This document shows positions 17,356-26,749 of a stretch of 32,778 nt of DNA, piece after piece. Origin of the DNA: Candidatus Scalindua rubra (lineage in GTDB: Bacteria; Planctomycetota; Brocadiia; Brocadiales; Scalinduaceae); NCBI GenBank assembly GCA_001723765.1, contig MAYW01000037.1, positions 1 through 32,778 on the forward strand, written 5' to 3'. Every line of letters begins with the position of its first letter. Position 1 is the first letter of the stretch. The translations under genes were made by a program, and so were the position numbers. The notes under the pieces are model-generated. The model had not been told where the DNA came from. It searched no databases and worked only from the letters and a program-made list of their open reading frames with translations.

Positions 17356-17716
17356 TTTTTTCTCCTCAAAATTTATAGTAATTTTACAATTTTAGGAATA
17401 GAACGCCGGCTGTTGAGCCGCAAGACTCGCAGGGAAGAGAGTGCGACAGCGGTCTCTTTCTGAGAATCTAAGTCGGCTCCAACGCACTTGATAGGCGGAG
17501 CGTAAGCGGAGCCCTGTCAAGGGCGTTGGAGTGCGAAGCACTCAACAGCCGGCGATAAGCTGGCCGCTTGCGGTCCGCTTATCGCCGAGTTAACTTGACG
17601 AGTGCCTGTAAGAGTATAATATGCGGAAAAGATGTTTAGGCTACTAAAAACTTAAAAATGCAAAAGGCGCCCTGTGGCACTCGTTCAAGTTCAACGACTG
17701 GTTATACTTTTCTATT
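17356..17716. repeat. Cluster of nested palindromes resembling attC sites
   Basis: Four long inverted repeats fill the spacer between two minus-strand toxin-antitoxin loci. (1) CGCCGGCTGTTGAG 17404-17417 with 17541-17554. (2) CTCCAACGC 17477-17485 with GCGTTGGAG 17523-17531, with an inner CTTGA/TCAAG. (3) GGCGATAAGC 17551-17560 with GCTTATCGCC 17577-17586. (4) GTTAACTTGACGAGTGCC 17589-17606 with 17676-17695, paired except for two single-base bulges. Elements 2 and 3 are 55-56 bp including R-box-like ends (RYYYAAC...GTTRRRY within one mismatch per box), as in integron attC sites. The segment up to about 17590 is clearly GC-richer than its surroundings. No integrase is in the window. Confidence 0.7.
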
Positions 17717-18175
17717 TTATTCTTTCTCTAATTTTTCGCTTGCCAAGTCTCTGAAAGGATTGGTTATAACCAATTTGTTTTCTACTCTCAAACCATCTTG
17801 CATATCTTCAGAATAGAGAATATCCGTATCGAAATATAATGCGCTTGCTACAACAATGCTATCCCAATAGGAAAGAGCGTTTTGTTTACGTAATTCAGAC
17901 GCTTTCAATAAGATTTCTTTGCTTATCTCTACAATCGTATACTTCTCATAAAAAGATGTTATCAGTTTTTGTATATCTTCTTCAGGAAACTGTATTTTCT
18001 TGATGAGATTTACACAAACCTCACTGATTATTTGTGTGCTAATTATTATTTCTTTTTCTTGGATGATAGAACTGGCGATTACAGATTTTTTACTGTCCTG
18101 TGTTTTTACAAAAGCATACAACCAAATGTTTGTATCTATAAAACAACTTCCTTGATTATTTTCAGTTTCGCTCAT
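17717..18175 (-). CDS. PIN-domain ribonuclease toxin (VapC-like)
   Basis: A 152-residue PIN-domain protein. The acidic active-site set is visible: D14 in FIDTNIW, E52 in ISEVC, D105 in YWDSIVVASAL and D124 in YSEDMQDG. Such toxins cleave RNA, often tRNA or rRNA; the target here is unknown. The start at 18175 overlaps the end of the antitoxin gene by 14 nt, implying translational coupling. A palindrome cluster follows its stop. Confidence 0.9.
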   Translation of the reverse strand: MSETENNQGSCFIDTNIWLYAFVKTQDSKKSVIASSIIQEKEIIISTQIISEVCVNLIKKIQFPEEDIQKLITSFYEKYTIVEISKEILLKASELRKQNALSYWDSIVVASALYFDTDILYSEDMQDGLRVENKLVITNPFRDLASEKLEKE

Positions 18176-18383
18176 GCAACTCTTCTCTTGATAGTGGCTT
18201 GAAGTTTTTCACTTGGAGAGGAGAATTAAGAAGTTTATCAATCATATTTATTTTTGTTCCTTTTTCCTCTTCTGATAGTACAATAACTTTTACTTTTTCT
18301 TTCGCTTTTAGTTTGTTCCTGTACTCTTTTGGGATTTTGATAATCCCGTTGTTTATTTTTGTTTTAAATTCAATTGCATACAT
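18162..18383 (-). CDS. AbrB/SpoVT-fold antitoxin partner of the PIN toxin
   Basis: A 73-residue protein with an AbrB-type swapped-hairpin DNA-binding N-terminus (IKIPKEYRNKLKAKEKVKVI) and a C-terminal tail (SPLQVKNFKPLSREELHERN) that would wrap and neutralise the toxin. AAGGAGA lies 9 nt before the ATG. It is first in a two-gene operon with the PIN toxin, which is normal for type II systems, and would autorepress its own promoter. Confidence 0.85.
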   Translation of the reverse strand: MYAIEFKTKINNGIIKIPKEYRNKLKAKEKVKVIVLSEEEKGTKINMIDKLLNSPLQVKNFKPLSREELHERN

Positions 18384-18450
18384 ATCATTATCTCCTTCAT
18401 AAACATTCTAACATAAATTAGGACTGTCTCACATAAAAAGTTCAACAGTT

Positions 18451-18498
18451 AAATAGACAGACTCTATAATATTAGAAATATACAGCAGCTGTCTATTT
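18451..18498. repeat. 10-bp inverted repeat upstream of the toxin-antitoxin operon
   Basis: AAATAGACAG (18451-18460) pairs exactly with CTGTCTATTT (18489-18498). It lies about 70 nt upstream of the antitoxin start and could be an operator or the edge of a lost mobile element. The rest of 18384-18634 shows only a small GGACA/TGTCC palindrome. Confidence 0.5.
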
Positions 18499-18634
18499 CC
18501 AATATCATAGACATGATGTATATTATCTTTAAAACAATTTTTCAAGTGAAATTTCTAATAAACAACTCGATAGTAATATGGGGACAACAGGTGTCCTATT
18601 GTTTTATCTATATCATTTGTTTTAACGGTATTTA

Positions 18635-19888
18635 CTAACGTATCTGGCCATTACCATGGACGATGTATTTGTATGATGTGAGTTCGTTCAGGCCCATTGG
18701 GCCGCGGGCATGGAGTTTGTCTGTACTAATGCCAATCTCTGCACCCATTCCAAATTCAAAACCATCTGTGAAACGAGTGGATGCATTAACATACACAGCG
18801 GCAGAATCAACTTCGTCTGTGAATTTTTTCGCATTAGATGAATTTTCAGTTATTATGGCATCTGAATGCGAAGAACCGTAAACTGAGATATGCTTAAGCG
18901 CCTCCTCTATGGAGGCGACTATCTTTACCGAAAGTATCTTTTCTAAATATTCTGTTGACCAATCTTCCTCTGTGGCTTGTTTTATTTCAGGCTGAATCTT
19001 ACGACTCTTTTCACACCCCCGCAATTCGACACCTGAATCAAACATACTCTTGGAAATGTCTGGAAGGAATGTTTCTGCTATCTTTTCATGTACCAGCATG
19101 GTCTCCATAGCATTACATGTGCCCGGTCTTTGGAGCTTTGCATTCAGGCATACGTCCTTTGCCATGTCCAGATTAGCAAATTCGTCCACATAAATATGAC
19201 ATACACCTTTATAATGTTTTATGACTGGAATGGTTGAGTTCTCAACCACGTTTCGTATCAAACCCTCTCCACCTCTGGGAATCACTAAATCTACGTATTC
19301 ATCTGCCTTGAGAAGGTAGTTAACGGCTTCTCGGTCAGTAGTTTCAATGACCTGAATGGCTTTTTTATCAAGACCGACCTTTTCAAGTGCCGAGCTTATT
19401 TGCCCGTAGATGGCAATATTGGAATTTATTGATTCTTTACCCCCACGAAGTATTGTTGCATTACCTGTCTTTAAGCAAAGAGATGCGGCATCCGCCGTGA
19501 CATTTGGTCTGGATTCATAAATGATTGTTATTACGCCTATCGGTACCCTAACTTTTTGAATTTGTAAACCATTTGGACGAACACTCTCTTCTATTATCTC
19601 ACCGATAGGATCACTGAGGGTTATGACTTCTTTTATGCCTTCTGCAATATCTTCTATGAGTGAATCTGTTAGCCTTAATCTGTCTATCATGACAGAAGAT
19701 AGGCCAGCTTTTTCAGCGGCTTTTATGTCCTTTTCATTTTCTGCCATCAGTGTTTTTTTACAGTTCGTGAGATTATGTGCCATTTGCTCGAGTGCGGCAT
19801 TCTTTATTGAAGTACTGGCAGTGGCTGTTGCGTGTGAGGCTTTTTTAGCATCACTTACGATTGTATCTATGTAAGTCTTAACGTTCAT
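18635..19888 (-). CDS. proA: Gamma-glutamyl phosphate reductase
   Basis: ProA reduces glutamyl-5-phosphate to the semialdehyde with NADPH, the second step of proline synthesis. The 417-residue length is typical. The catalytic cysteine is C258 in QRPGTCNAMETML. Other hallmarks are IYESRPNVTADAASLC, LVIPRGGEGLIR and the C-terminal FGMGAEIGISTDKLHARGPM. Its start overlaps the end of the FtsB-like gene by 11 nt, so it is coupled to that gene. No proB is in the window. Confidence 0.97.
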   Translation of the reverse strand: MNVKTYIDTIVSDAKKASHATATASTSIKNAALEQMAHNLTNCKKTLMAENEKDIKAAEKAGLSSVMIDRLRLTDSLIEDIAEGIKEVITLSDPIGEIIEESVRPNGLQIQKVRVPIGVITIIYESRPNVTADAASLCLKTGNATILRGGKESINSNIAIYGQISSALEKVGLDKKAIQVIETTDREAVNYLLKADEYVDLVIPRGGEGLIRNVVENSTIPVIKHYKGVCHIYVDEFANLDMAKDVCLNAKLQRPGTCNAMETMLVHEKIAETFLPDISKSMFDSGVELRGCEKSRKIQPEIKQATEEDWSTEYLEKILSVKIVASIEEALKHISVYGSSHSDAIITENSSNAKKFTDEVDSAAVYVNASTRFTDGFEFGMGAEIGISTDKLHARGPMGLNELTSYKYIVHGNGQIR

Positions 19889-20309
19889 ATCTATAAGAAA
19901 CCAATAAAAATATTGCGGCTATTAATATTAGTCCTAAAGGTACCTGCCACGGGAAAGGACCGTCAAATAGAAATGATTCTATTTTGTTTGATTTGTTTGG
20001 TTGTTTGACTTTATCATTTTCAGGTTCTGAAATATTAAATTTATATTTCTTGTAAGTGACTTCACCTGGTTTGATATATCCGTAATTTTCTCTAGCTTCT
20101 CTCTCGATTTGTATTGGATCATTTACGAGTGCGTCATTTTCCTTTTTAAGTCTTACGTTCTTTTCCTTTAGAAAATCAACTGTTTTGGCAAGTTCATTTT
20201 TCTTTGCTTCAAGAGTTTTCCTCTCATCCCTTTTTTGTGTAACGATGACAGAAAAAACAATTATGATTGAGACTACTATGGAAAACGTAATAAGGAAACG
20301 TCTTAACAT
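19878..20309 (-). CDS. FtsB/DivIC-like septum formation initiator with extra C-terminal TM
   Basis: A 143-residue membrane protein. One TM segment lies at about 4-24, followed by a periplasmic coiled coil (ELAKTVDFLKEKNVRLKKEN) and DPIQIEREARENYGYIKPGE, the FtsB/DivIC signature. The gene follows eno, as ftsB often does. The C-terminus is unusual: a linker of about 35 residues and a second hydrophobic segment (about 122-140, VPLGLILIAAIFLLVSY), whereas FtsB is single-pass. Its Shine-Dalgarno is distant (GGAG about 13 nt before the ATG). A repeat separates it from eno. Confidence 0.8.
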   Translation of the reverse strand: MLRRFLITFSIVVSIIIVFSVIVTQKRDERKTLEAKKNELAKTVDFLKEKNVRLKKENDALVNDPIQIEREARENYGYIKPGEVTYKKYKFNISEPENDKVKQPNKSNKIESFLFDGPFPWQVPLGLILIAAIFLLVSYRYER

Positions 20310-20379
20310 ATAAATTAGTTCACTCCGTTCACTAATTTATGGAATTTTGCTCCGCAAAACAAATAAAAGTAAATTGACG

Positions 20380-20463
20380 AATCCCCCCTACCCCCCTTTT
20401 CTAAAGGGAGGACAAGGGGATTTATCCTTTCCCCCTTTTCTAAAGGGGGAATAAGGGGGATTT
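20380..20463. repeat. Tandem CCCCCTTTTCTAAAGGGGG-type palindromes
   Basis: Two copies of a CCCCCTTTTCTAAAGGG(G)(G) palindrome (about 20391-20411 and 20430-20450) lie inside AATCCCCCC...GGGGGATTT flanks, in the eno-ftsB gap. A related element is at 26728-26796. The frame at 20315-20536 is just translation through this repeat. Confidence 0.85.
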
Positions 20464-20550
20464 CTTTCTTTGTAAATACGATTCTTTCAATAAACCAATG
20501 TCCCAATCTCTCAAACCTACTATTCCAATATTCCAACTGGCACGTAGCGC

Positions 20551-21843
<1,293 letters not shown>

Positions 21844-21857
21844 TTAAATTTATGCAT

Positions 21858-22126
21858 AGGAATTTCCATTTTAAGTCTTTTGGAGTTAAGGCTTTAGCCT
21901 TATATTATAACTGTAGCGGAGGTCTTCAGACCTCCACATATCATGGGAATCAATACCAACCCGCCCGGCTGAATCCGTTCGGACGGGTGTAAACGTTGAA
22001 TAACTATTTTTGTTTACCAAACCCCTGTCTGCGTGCGGAAATACGCACAGGCAGGCATGGAGGTGGAAACCTAAAGCTTTCCTCTACAGTTGGTAATCGT
22101 AGTCCGCCCGTAGGGCGTTAAGTTCA
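21858..22126. repeat. Composite repeat block with conserved ends, copy A
   Basis: The block starts with AGGAATTTCCATTTTAA (21858-21874) and ends with AGTCCGCCCGTAGGGCGTTA (from 22101, running to 22126). The same two end sequences bracket 30896-31282, there with a different interior. Inside this copy are AAGGCTTTAGCCTT, GGAGGTCTTCAGACCTCC, and an inverted pair AACTGTAGCGGAGG (near 21909) / CCTCTACAGTT (22081-22091). Confidence 0.65.
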
Positions 22127-22407
22127 TGTATAGGAAATTCAATGCTGCCCTATGTCATGCCCATGAAAATGGGAATCTAGTTGTCCTTGTAATGATAATT
22201 CAAGATTCCCGCTCAACAGATTGCGGGAATGACAGAGAAAGGTTAAGTTGTTTGGTTTTGTCGCAATAGCGACCTAACTCGTTAAGAGAATTTAATAATA
22301 GTCTTATATCAAAAAGGTATAAAACCTGTCAAATACAAACTGAGCATTGTGTTGACATGTAAATGGTTATATGCTAGAAACTATTGCATTGTAAGATGCT
22401 CCATGCT

Positions 22408-22461
22408 GCCTGCCTGTCCCCGCCTGCCCTGTCCGTCCGACAGGCAGGCGTCGGGCAGGGG
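22408..22461. repeat. GC-rich imperfect palindrome
   Basis: GCCTGCCTGTC (22408-22418) pairs with GACAGGCAGGC (22439-22449), and CCCCGCCTGCCC pairs partly with GGGCAGGGG. The base composition contrasts sharply with the AT-rich flanks. Confidence 0.8.
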
Positions 22462-22853
22462 TAGACGGGAATTCTCGATCCTCGATACTGGAAACTTGAA
22501 ACTTGTAAATAGATTCCATATGAAATAAAAGCTCTAGCTTCAACTAAGTCTAATTAGAATTTTCAATATATTAAATATTTAAAACCTCGCTTTCGCCCGC
22601 TTGAACGATAGTGGGCAGGCAAGGATTCCAGTTATTTTATTTTGTGAAACAAAATATACAGAACTTAGCTCCCTTCGGTCGCTAACTTCTTGTTTTGCTT
22701 CGCAAAATGGTTTAACACCAAAATTGTATACTAAATCTTTTAATAAAATCAATAAACTTTATAAGTTGAAATATTTCAATAGATTGCAGAGCTAAGCTCA
22801 GCTTTGTAGAATTTCCGATATATTTAATTAGCGAGAGAAAGGAGCTAATTTTT

Positions 22854-23522
22854 ATGCGGTTTCCTGTTGCTGAATATGGTTCTAAAGAGGTTTCGTTTTT
22901 TGGAATGCTCTTATTTGTGTTTCTAATATTAAGCCTCTTTTTTTATCCATGGGTAAGCATACTCGTATGTCTTTGTATGTTCTTTGTCCTATGTTTTTTT
23001 AGAGATCCCACCAGAATCCCCCCTGAAGGAGAAGAAAAAGTACTTGCCCCGGCTGACGGTACAGTAATTGAAATTTCACATGAGCAGGAGGAAAACTATT
23101 TAAAGTGTAAGGCTATTAAGATTGCAATATTTATGTCTTTATTCAGTGTTCACGTAAATAGGATATCGTATGGTGGGAAGGTTGAATTTATAAAACACAT
23201 AGCTGGAAGATTCTTAGATGCACGCTCTCCAAAATCTTCTAGTCAAAATGAGCATAACATGATAGGAATTCTGACCAATGATGGACAAACAAGGATTCTG
23301 ATAAAACAAATTGCCGGAAAGGTAGCAAGAAGGATTGTATGTGATTGCACAGTTGGAGATAATGTTGAACGTGGCCAGAGATTTGGTATGATCAAGTTCG
23401 GTTCTAGATTAGAAGTCTTTATTCCAGAAGATGCAGACTTTAAGTTAGCTGTAAAAGAAGGGGAAAAGGTTCATGCTGGAACTACTGTGCTGGGTGTGTT
23501 GAAAATAGGAAGTAAAGAGTAG
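22854..23522 (+). CDS. psd: Phosphatidylserine decarboxylase, short type A
   Basis: Psd makes phosphatidylethanolamine from phosphatidylserine at the membrane. The 222-residue size fits the short archaeal/Gram-positive-like subfamily (PSD-A). Two hydrophobic segments occupy about 15-50. The catalytic body has VLAPADGTV, FMSLFSVHVNR and the self-cleavage site G183-S184 in KFGSRLEVF; S184 becomes the pyruvoyl cofactor. GAAAGGAGC lies upstream of the ATG. No pssA follows in the window. Instead there is a repeat and a gene remnant. Confidence 0.93.
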   Translation: MRFPVAEYGSKEVSFFGMLLFVFLILSLFFYPWVSILVCLCMFFVLCFFRDPTRIPPEGEEKVLAPADGTVIEISHEQEENYLKCKAIKIAIFMSLFSVHVNRISYGGKVEFIKHIAGRFLDARSPKSSSQNEHNMIGILTNDGQTRILIKQIAGKVARRIVCDCTVGDNVERGQRFGMIKFGSRLEVFIPEDADFKLAVKEGEKVHAGTTVLGVLKIGSKE

Positions 23523-23526
23523 AGAG

Positions 23527-23586
23527 ATGGAAAGCAAAAAGATAAAGAGCATTGAAGATTTCGAAGTATATCAAAAAAACTATTAG
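23527..23586 (+). pseudogene. N-terminal remnant of a four-helix-bundle (S23/IVS-type) protein
   Basis: A 19-codon frame from ATG (23527) to TAG (23584-23586) encodes MESKKIKSIEDFEVYQKNY. The EDFEVYQKN stretch is what the small four-helix-bundle proteins of the 23S-intervening-sequence family carry at their N-termini. The rest of the gene is replaced by a GCTGAA-type palindromic repeat. The identification rests on a very short sequence. Confidence 0.45.
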
Positions 23587-23590
23587 ATTA

Positions 23591-23683
23591 GATGCTGAAT
23601 CAAGTTCAGCATGACACCTAATATTATTCTGTCATTCCGAACCATGCCCTGAAATAAATTCAGGGTCTACGATTTCGGAATCT
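23591..23683. repeat. Palindromic dispersed repeat pair, GTCATTCCGAA type
   Basis: ATGCTGAA (23592-23599) pairs with TTCAGCAT (23605-23612) and is followed by GACA. Next, GTCATTCCGAA (from 23631) pairs imperfectly with TTCGGAAT, with CCCTGAA (23647-23653) / TTCAGGG (23659-23665) inside. It belongs to the same general GTCATT...GAATC class as elements at 2411, 22153, 30950 and 32376. Confidence 0.8.
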
Positions 23684-23766
23684 CTTTTAAAATGAAAATA
23701 CTCTCTCTACTATCTACTTGCCACTCTCTACTTTTTTTACGATGGGTTGAACTTTTGGAGGTTGAG

Positions 23767-24411
23767 ATGTTTACGGGCATAATTGAACATTTAGGTAAAG
23801 TAAAGCAAACAAAACGACAGGCAAATTCGGCGACTATTGTTGTTGATATAGGGCAATTGTCAAATGGTGTGAATCATGGTGATAGTATTGCCATAAATGG
23901 AGCCTGCCTTACTGTAACACAGGTAAATGGTTCAGAGGTAAGTTTTGACGTTTCAGCAGAGACGTTAAGTAAAACAACTATTGGCGAACTAAGAGTTTCT
24001 AATAATGTGAACATAGAAAGATCACTGAAAATAGGGGATAAACTGGGAGGACATTTTGTAACAGGACATGTGGATGGTGTTGGTCTGATTAATAAAGTAG
24101 AAAATGAAATAGGCCAATGTACCATGTGGTTTTCTGTGAGTGAGGAACTTACAAATATGATGATTAAAAAGGGTTCCGTAGCCATAGATGGGATTAGCCT
24201 AACAATTGTGGAACTTGTAGATAGATTATTTTCTGTTGCACTTATTCCGTATACGCTTGAAGTGACCACATTAGGTTTCAAGAAGGTAGGTCAGAAGGTT
24301 AATATAGAAACAGATATGCTGGGTAAATGGGTAAAAAGGATATTAGCGACTAATGATGGTACTACCTCTAGAATAACAGAAGAAATGTTGAAAGAAAAAG
24401 GATTTATGTGA
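23767..24411 (+). CDS. ribE: Riboflavin synthase alpha subunit
   Basis: Riboflavin synthase dismutates 6,7-dimethyl-8-ribityllumazine to riboflavin. The 214-residue protein has the two tandem lumazine-binding repeats: MFTGIIEHLG, SIAINGACLTV and LGGHFVTGHVDGVG in the first half, then KKGSVAIDGISLTIV and the second barrel. The ATG at 23767 is chosen for its GGAGG and because the family begins MFTGI(I)E; the open frame upstream to 23692 is just repeat sequence. It precedes pdxA by 3 nt, making a vitamin-cofactor operon. No FMN riboswitch is visible in its leader. Confidence 0.95.
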   Translation: MFTGIIEHLGKVKQTKRQANSATIVVDIGQLSNGVNHGDSIAINGACLTVTQVNGSEVSFDVSAETLSKTTIGELRVSNNVNIERSLKIGDKLGGHFVTGHVDGVGLINKVENEIGQCTMWFSVSEELTNMMIKKGSVAIDGISLTIVELVDRLFSVALIPYTLEVTTLGFKKVGQKVNIETDMLGKWVKRILATNDGTTSRITEEMLKEKGFM

Positions 24412-24414
24412 TCT

Positions 24415-25458
24415 ATGAAATCTAAGAATAGAGAAAAAGTTTTAATAGGAATTACTATGGGTGATCCTTGCGGGATAGGGCCAGAGGTAATCCTTAAGGC
24501 GTTGTCATCACAAGAAATAAGGGCCACGGCTGATTTTGTCATAATTGGTTGTGAAAAGATTTTTCGTGATGTTTCTGACAATCTTGGAATAAAAGAAGAA
24601 ATTCAACTTTTACGACTTGATGATACTTCTTTAAATACGGTTATAGAATCAGCAAATGGTATAAATTTGTTAGACCTTGATAACGTCTCAGTTCAAGATA
24701 CCCGGTTTCACAAACCTTTAGCAAGCAATGGTAGAGCGTCTGTTGAATATATAATGAAAGGGCTTGATCTTGCAATGGGAGGGAAAATCGATGCAGTTGT
24801 AACAGCGCCCATAAGCAAAGAGGCTATCAAGCTAGCGGGTTTTGAATTTGCAGGCCATACAGAGTTGTTAAAGGAAAAAACCGGTGCTGAAAATACCGTA
24901 ATGTTGATGGTCGGAAATGAACTCAGGGTCTCATTTGTTACCACCCATCTTGCAATCAAAGATGTTTTCAGTTTTATAAATCAAGAGAGTGTATTCTCTA
25001 CCATAAAAACAACTGAAACAGGGTTAAGACAGTTTTTTGGTATTGAAATGCCAAAGATAGCTGTTTGTGGTTTAAACCCACACTGTGGTGATGGCAATCG
25101 CTTTGGTACAGAAGAAAGTGATATTATCATACCAGCAATAAAGCATGCTCAGGAGATAGGGATTGATTGTGTTGGACCAATATCGTCCGACGTTGTCTTT
25201 AATAAGGCAATCGATGGAGAGTTTGATGTTGTAGTGGCGCAATATCACGATCAGGGAACCATTCCAATAAAAATGCATGCCTTCGATTCCGGAGTGAATA
25301 TTACACTTGGCATACCCATTATCAGGACTTCACCTATGCATGGTACTGCCTATAATATTGCCGGTAAGGGTATTGCAAACCCGGGTTCAATGATTGAAGC
25401 GATAAGAATGGCAATCATGATGATTAAATTACAAATTACTCTGAGGTGTATAAGATGA
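24415..25458 (+). CDS. pdxA: 4-hydroxythreonine-4-phosphate dehydrogenase
   Basis: PdxA oxidises 4-phosphohydroxy-L-threonine in pyridoxal phosphate synthesis. The 347-residue protein begins IGITMGDPCGIGPEVILKAL. The metal-ligand histidines lie in FAGHTELL, AQYHDQG and RTSPMHGTAYNIAGKG. Neighbours are ribE (3 nt upstream) and the LOG-family gene, whose ATG overlaps the pdxA stop as ATGA. The C-terminal tail (MMIKLQITLRCIR) is slightly extended. Confidence 0.95.
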   Translation: MKSKNREKVLIGITMGDPCGIGPEVILKALSSQEIRATADFVIIGCEKIFRDVSDNLGIKEEIQLLRLDDTSLNTVIESANGINLLDLDNVSVQDTRFHKPLASNGRASVEYIMKGLDLAMGGKIDAVVTAPISKEAIKLAGFEFAGHTELLKEKTGAENTVMLMVGNELRVSFVTTHLAIKDVFSFINQESVFSTIKTTETGLRQFFGIEMPKIAVCGLNPHCGDGNRFGTEESDIIIPAIKHAQEIGIDCVGPISSDVVFNKAIDGEFDVVVAQYHDQGTIPIKMHAFDSGVNITLGIPIIRTSPMHGTAYNIAGKGIANPGSMIEAIRMAIMMIKLQITLRCIR

Positions 25459-26036
25459 AAAGATTGTGTGTATATTGTGGATCAAATTCAGGTGGTCAGC
25501 CTGATTACGCAATAGCCGCCAGGCAACTAGCACATGCCATGATCAGCAAAAATTATGGCCTGGTCTATGGTGGAGCGAGTGTGGGCATAATGGGTGAGAT
25601 TGCTGACACTTTTCTTGAAGAAGGCGGTGAAGTAATTGGCATAATCCCTAAAGGACTTTTTGTTAAGGAAGTTGCTCATACAGGTCTTACCGAATTGCGG
25701 GAGGTTAATTCCATGCATGAACGAAAATCATTGATGGCTGAACTGTCCGATGGTTTTATCGCTTTACCCGGTGGTTTCGGCACGATAGAAGAATTCCTTG
25801 AAATTATAACCTGGTCACAGTTGGGAATGCACCAAAAGCCGTGTGGTCTGCTGAACGTGTGCCACTATTATGACAAAATAATCGAGTTTCTTAATCATGC
25901 TGTTTCTGAACATTTCATAAAAAAGATTCATCGTTCCATGGTGCTTATAGAAGAGTGTCCAGATGCATTGCTAGAGAAGTTCGAGACATACAAGGCTCCC
26001 GAAGTGGCGAAATGGATTGATCAAAAAAGTATTTAG
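25455..26036 (+). CDS. LOG-family nucleoside-monophosphate phosphoribohydrolase (TIGR00730)
   Basis: This 193-residue Rossmann-type protein starts KRLCVYCGSNSGGQP and carries the family signature PGGFGTIEEFLEIITWSQLG, plus YGGASVGIMGEIAD. Members remove the base from cytokinin-type or other nucleoside 5'-monophosphates (older label: lysine decarboxylase-like). The ATG at 25455 overlaps the pdxA stop (ATGA) and has GAGG 8 nt upstream; an in-frame GTG at 25446 is less likely. The physiological substrate is unknown. A GGCGCTT/AAGCGCC palindrome overlaps its stop region (26036-26050). Confidence 0.9.
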   Translation: MKRLCVYCGSNSGGQPDYAIAARQLAHAMISKNYGLVYGGASVGIMGEIADTFLEEGGEVIGIIPKGLFVKEVAHTGLTELREVNSMHERKSLMAELSDGFIALPGGFGTIEEFLEIITWSQLGMHQKPCGLLNVCHYYDKIIEFLNHAVSEHFIKKIHRSMVLIEECPDALLEKFETYKAPEVAKWIDQKSI

Positions 26037-26142
26037 GCGCTTAAAGCGCCAAAACGACCAACATGCTGTCGATGTTTTGTAAGTTCTTGAAGTTTCAATA
26101 GTTAAAGCCTGTCCTGACGACAGGTCAGGATTCGAAATATTC

Positions 26143-26275
26143 ACCCTGTTAAATAAGCTTAAAAACTATTTCAAATTTATCTCATGGACTTTTCACTATT
26201 ATAATGTTAAAAGAGTAATTATCATCATATAATATTTAACAGGGTAGGTATCGAAATACTTTACCCTGTTAGATA
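26143..26275. repeat. ACCCTGTTAAATA inverted and direct repeats
   Basis: ACCCTGTTAAATA (26143-26155) pairs exactly with TATTTAACAGGGT (26233-26245). A third, direct copy, ACCCTGTTAGATA, lies at 26263-26275. The first and third copies share a preceding TCGAAATA, so about 24 bp is directly repeated. It lies upstream of the DUF4168-like gene and could be a regulatory structure or a decayed mobile repeat. Confidence 0.75.
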
Positions 26276-26323
26276 TGTTTTATTCTTAACACTTATAAAG
26301 TTTATTTGAGAAATAGACACAAT

Positions 26324-26749
26324 ATGAAGATATTTATACTTATTTTTATTATCTTTTTCGTTTCCATTATCGTGACATTAAAATTGATCAGGTCACCAGA
26401 ACCTAATCGGGACTCGGAACGTCTTATCGAAAGATCAGATTCAGGGAAATACGAAACAGGAAACTATATGTACAAAGATGATGGTGAAACGAATGATGGA
26501 CAAGTCAAAGAAGTGGGAATAGATAATCGCAAATTAATGGCTTTTGCAAAGGCATTTGTTGAAGTCCAATCATATATGAATAGAGTTGGTAGCGGAGCAA
26601 GTTATAAAGAAACAAAGAAGATTGTCAAAAAGCACGGTTTGAGTGTGGAAGACTATACCAGGATAGCGACACTAATGAATGAAAATCCTAATTTTCGAAA
26701 TAAAGTTCAAAAAATGATTGATGAAATAATCCCCCATATCCCCCTTTAG
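26324..26749 (+). CDS. Exported DUF4168-like protein
   Basis: A 141-residue protein. An N-terminal hydrophobic segment (about 2-20, IFILIFIIFFVSIIVTLKLI) is either a signal or an anchor. A charged linker follows. The conserved part is LMAFAKAFVEVQSYM...GLSVEDYTRIATLMNENPNF, which matches the DUF4168 pattern. The function is unknown. Its last codons lie inside a CCCCC/GGGGG palindromic repeat, so the final IIPHIPL was supplied by the repeat and the original C-terminus may have been altered. An in-frame TTG at 26306 would add six residues. Confidence 0.7.
   Translation: MKIFILIFIIFFVSIIVTLKLIRSPEPNRDSERLIERSDSGKYETGNYMYKDDGETNDGQVKEVGIDNRKLMAFAKAFVEVQSYMNRVGSGASYKETKKIVKKHGLSVEDYTRIATLMNENPNFRNKVQKMIDEIIPHIPL

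Noticed and set aside
17404-17695. CRISPR array or tRNA-like structure
   Set aside because: No regularly spaced direct repeats, and no tRNA T-loop or acceptor pattern; the signal is nested inverted repeats only.
22601-22795. Plus-strand frame of 64 codons in the repeat mosaic
   Set aside because: No ribosome binding site, runs through palindromic repeats, no family resemblance.
23692-23766. N-terminal extension of riboflavin synthase
   Set aside because: It is repeat-derived; the family begins MFTGI and the internal ATG has a GGAGG.
23587-23766. FMN riboswitch upstream of ribE
   Set aside because: None of the conserved FMN-element sequence blocks is visible; the leader is repeat sequence.
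26036-26050. Terminator of the LOG-family gene
   Set aside because: GGCGCTTAAAGCGCC is a perfect small stem but is followed by AAAACGACC, not T's.
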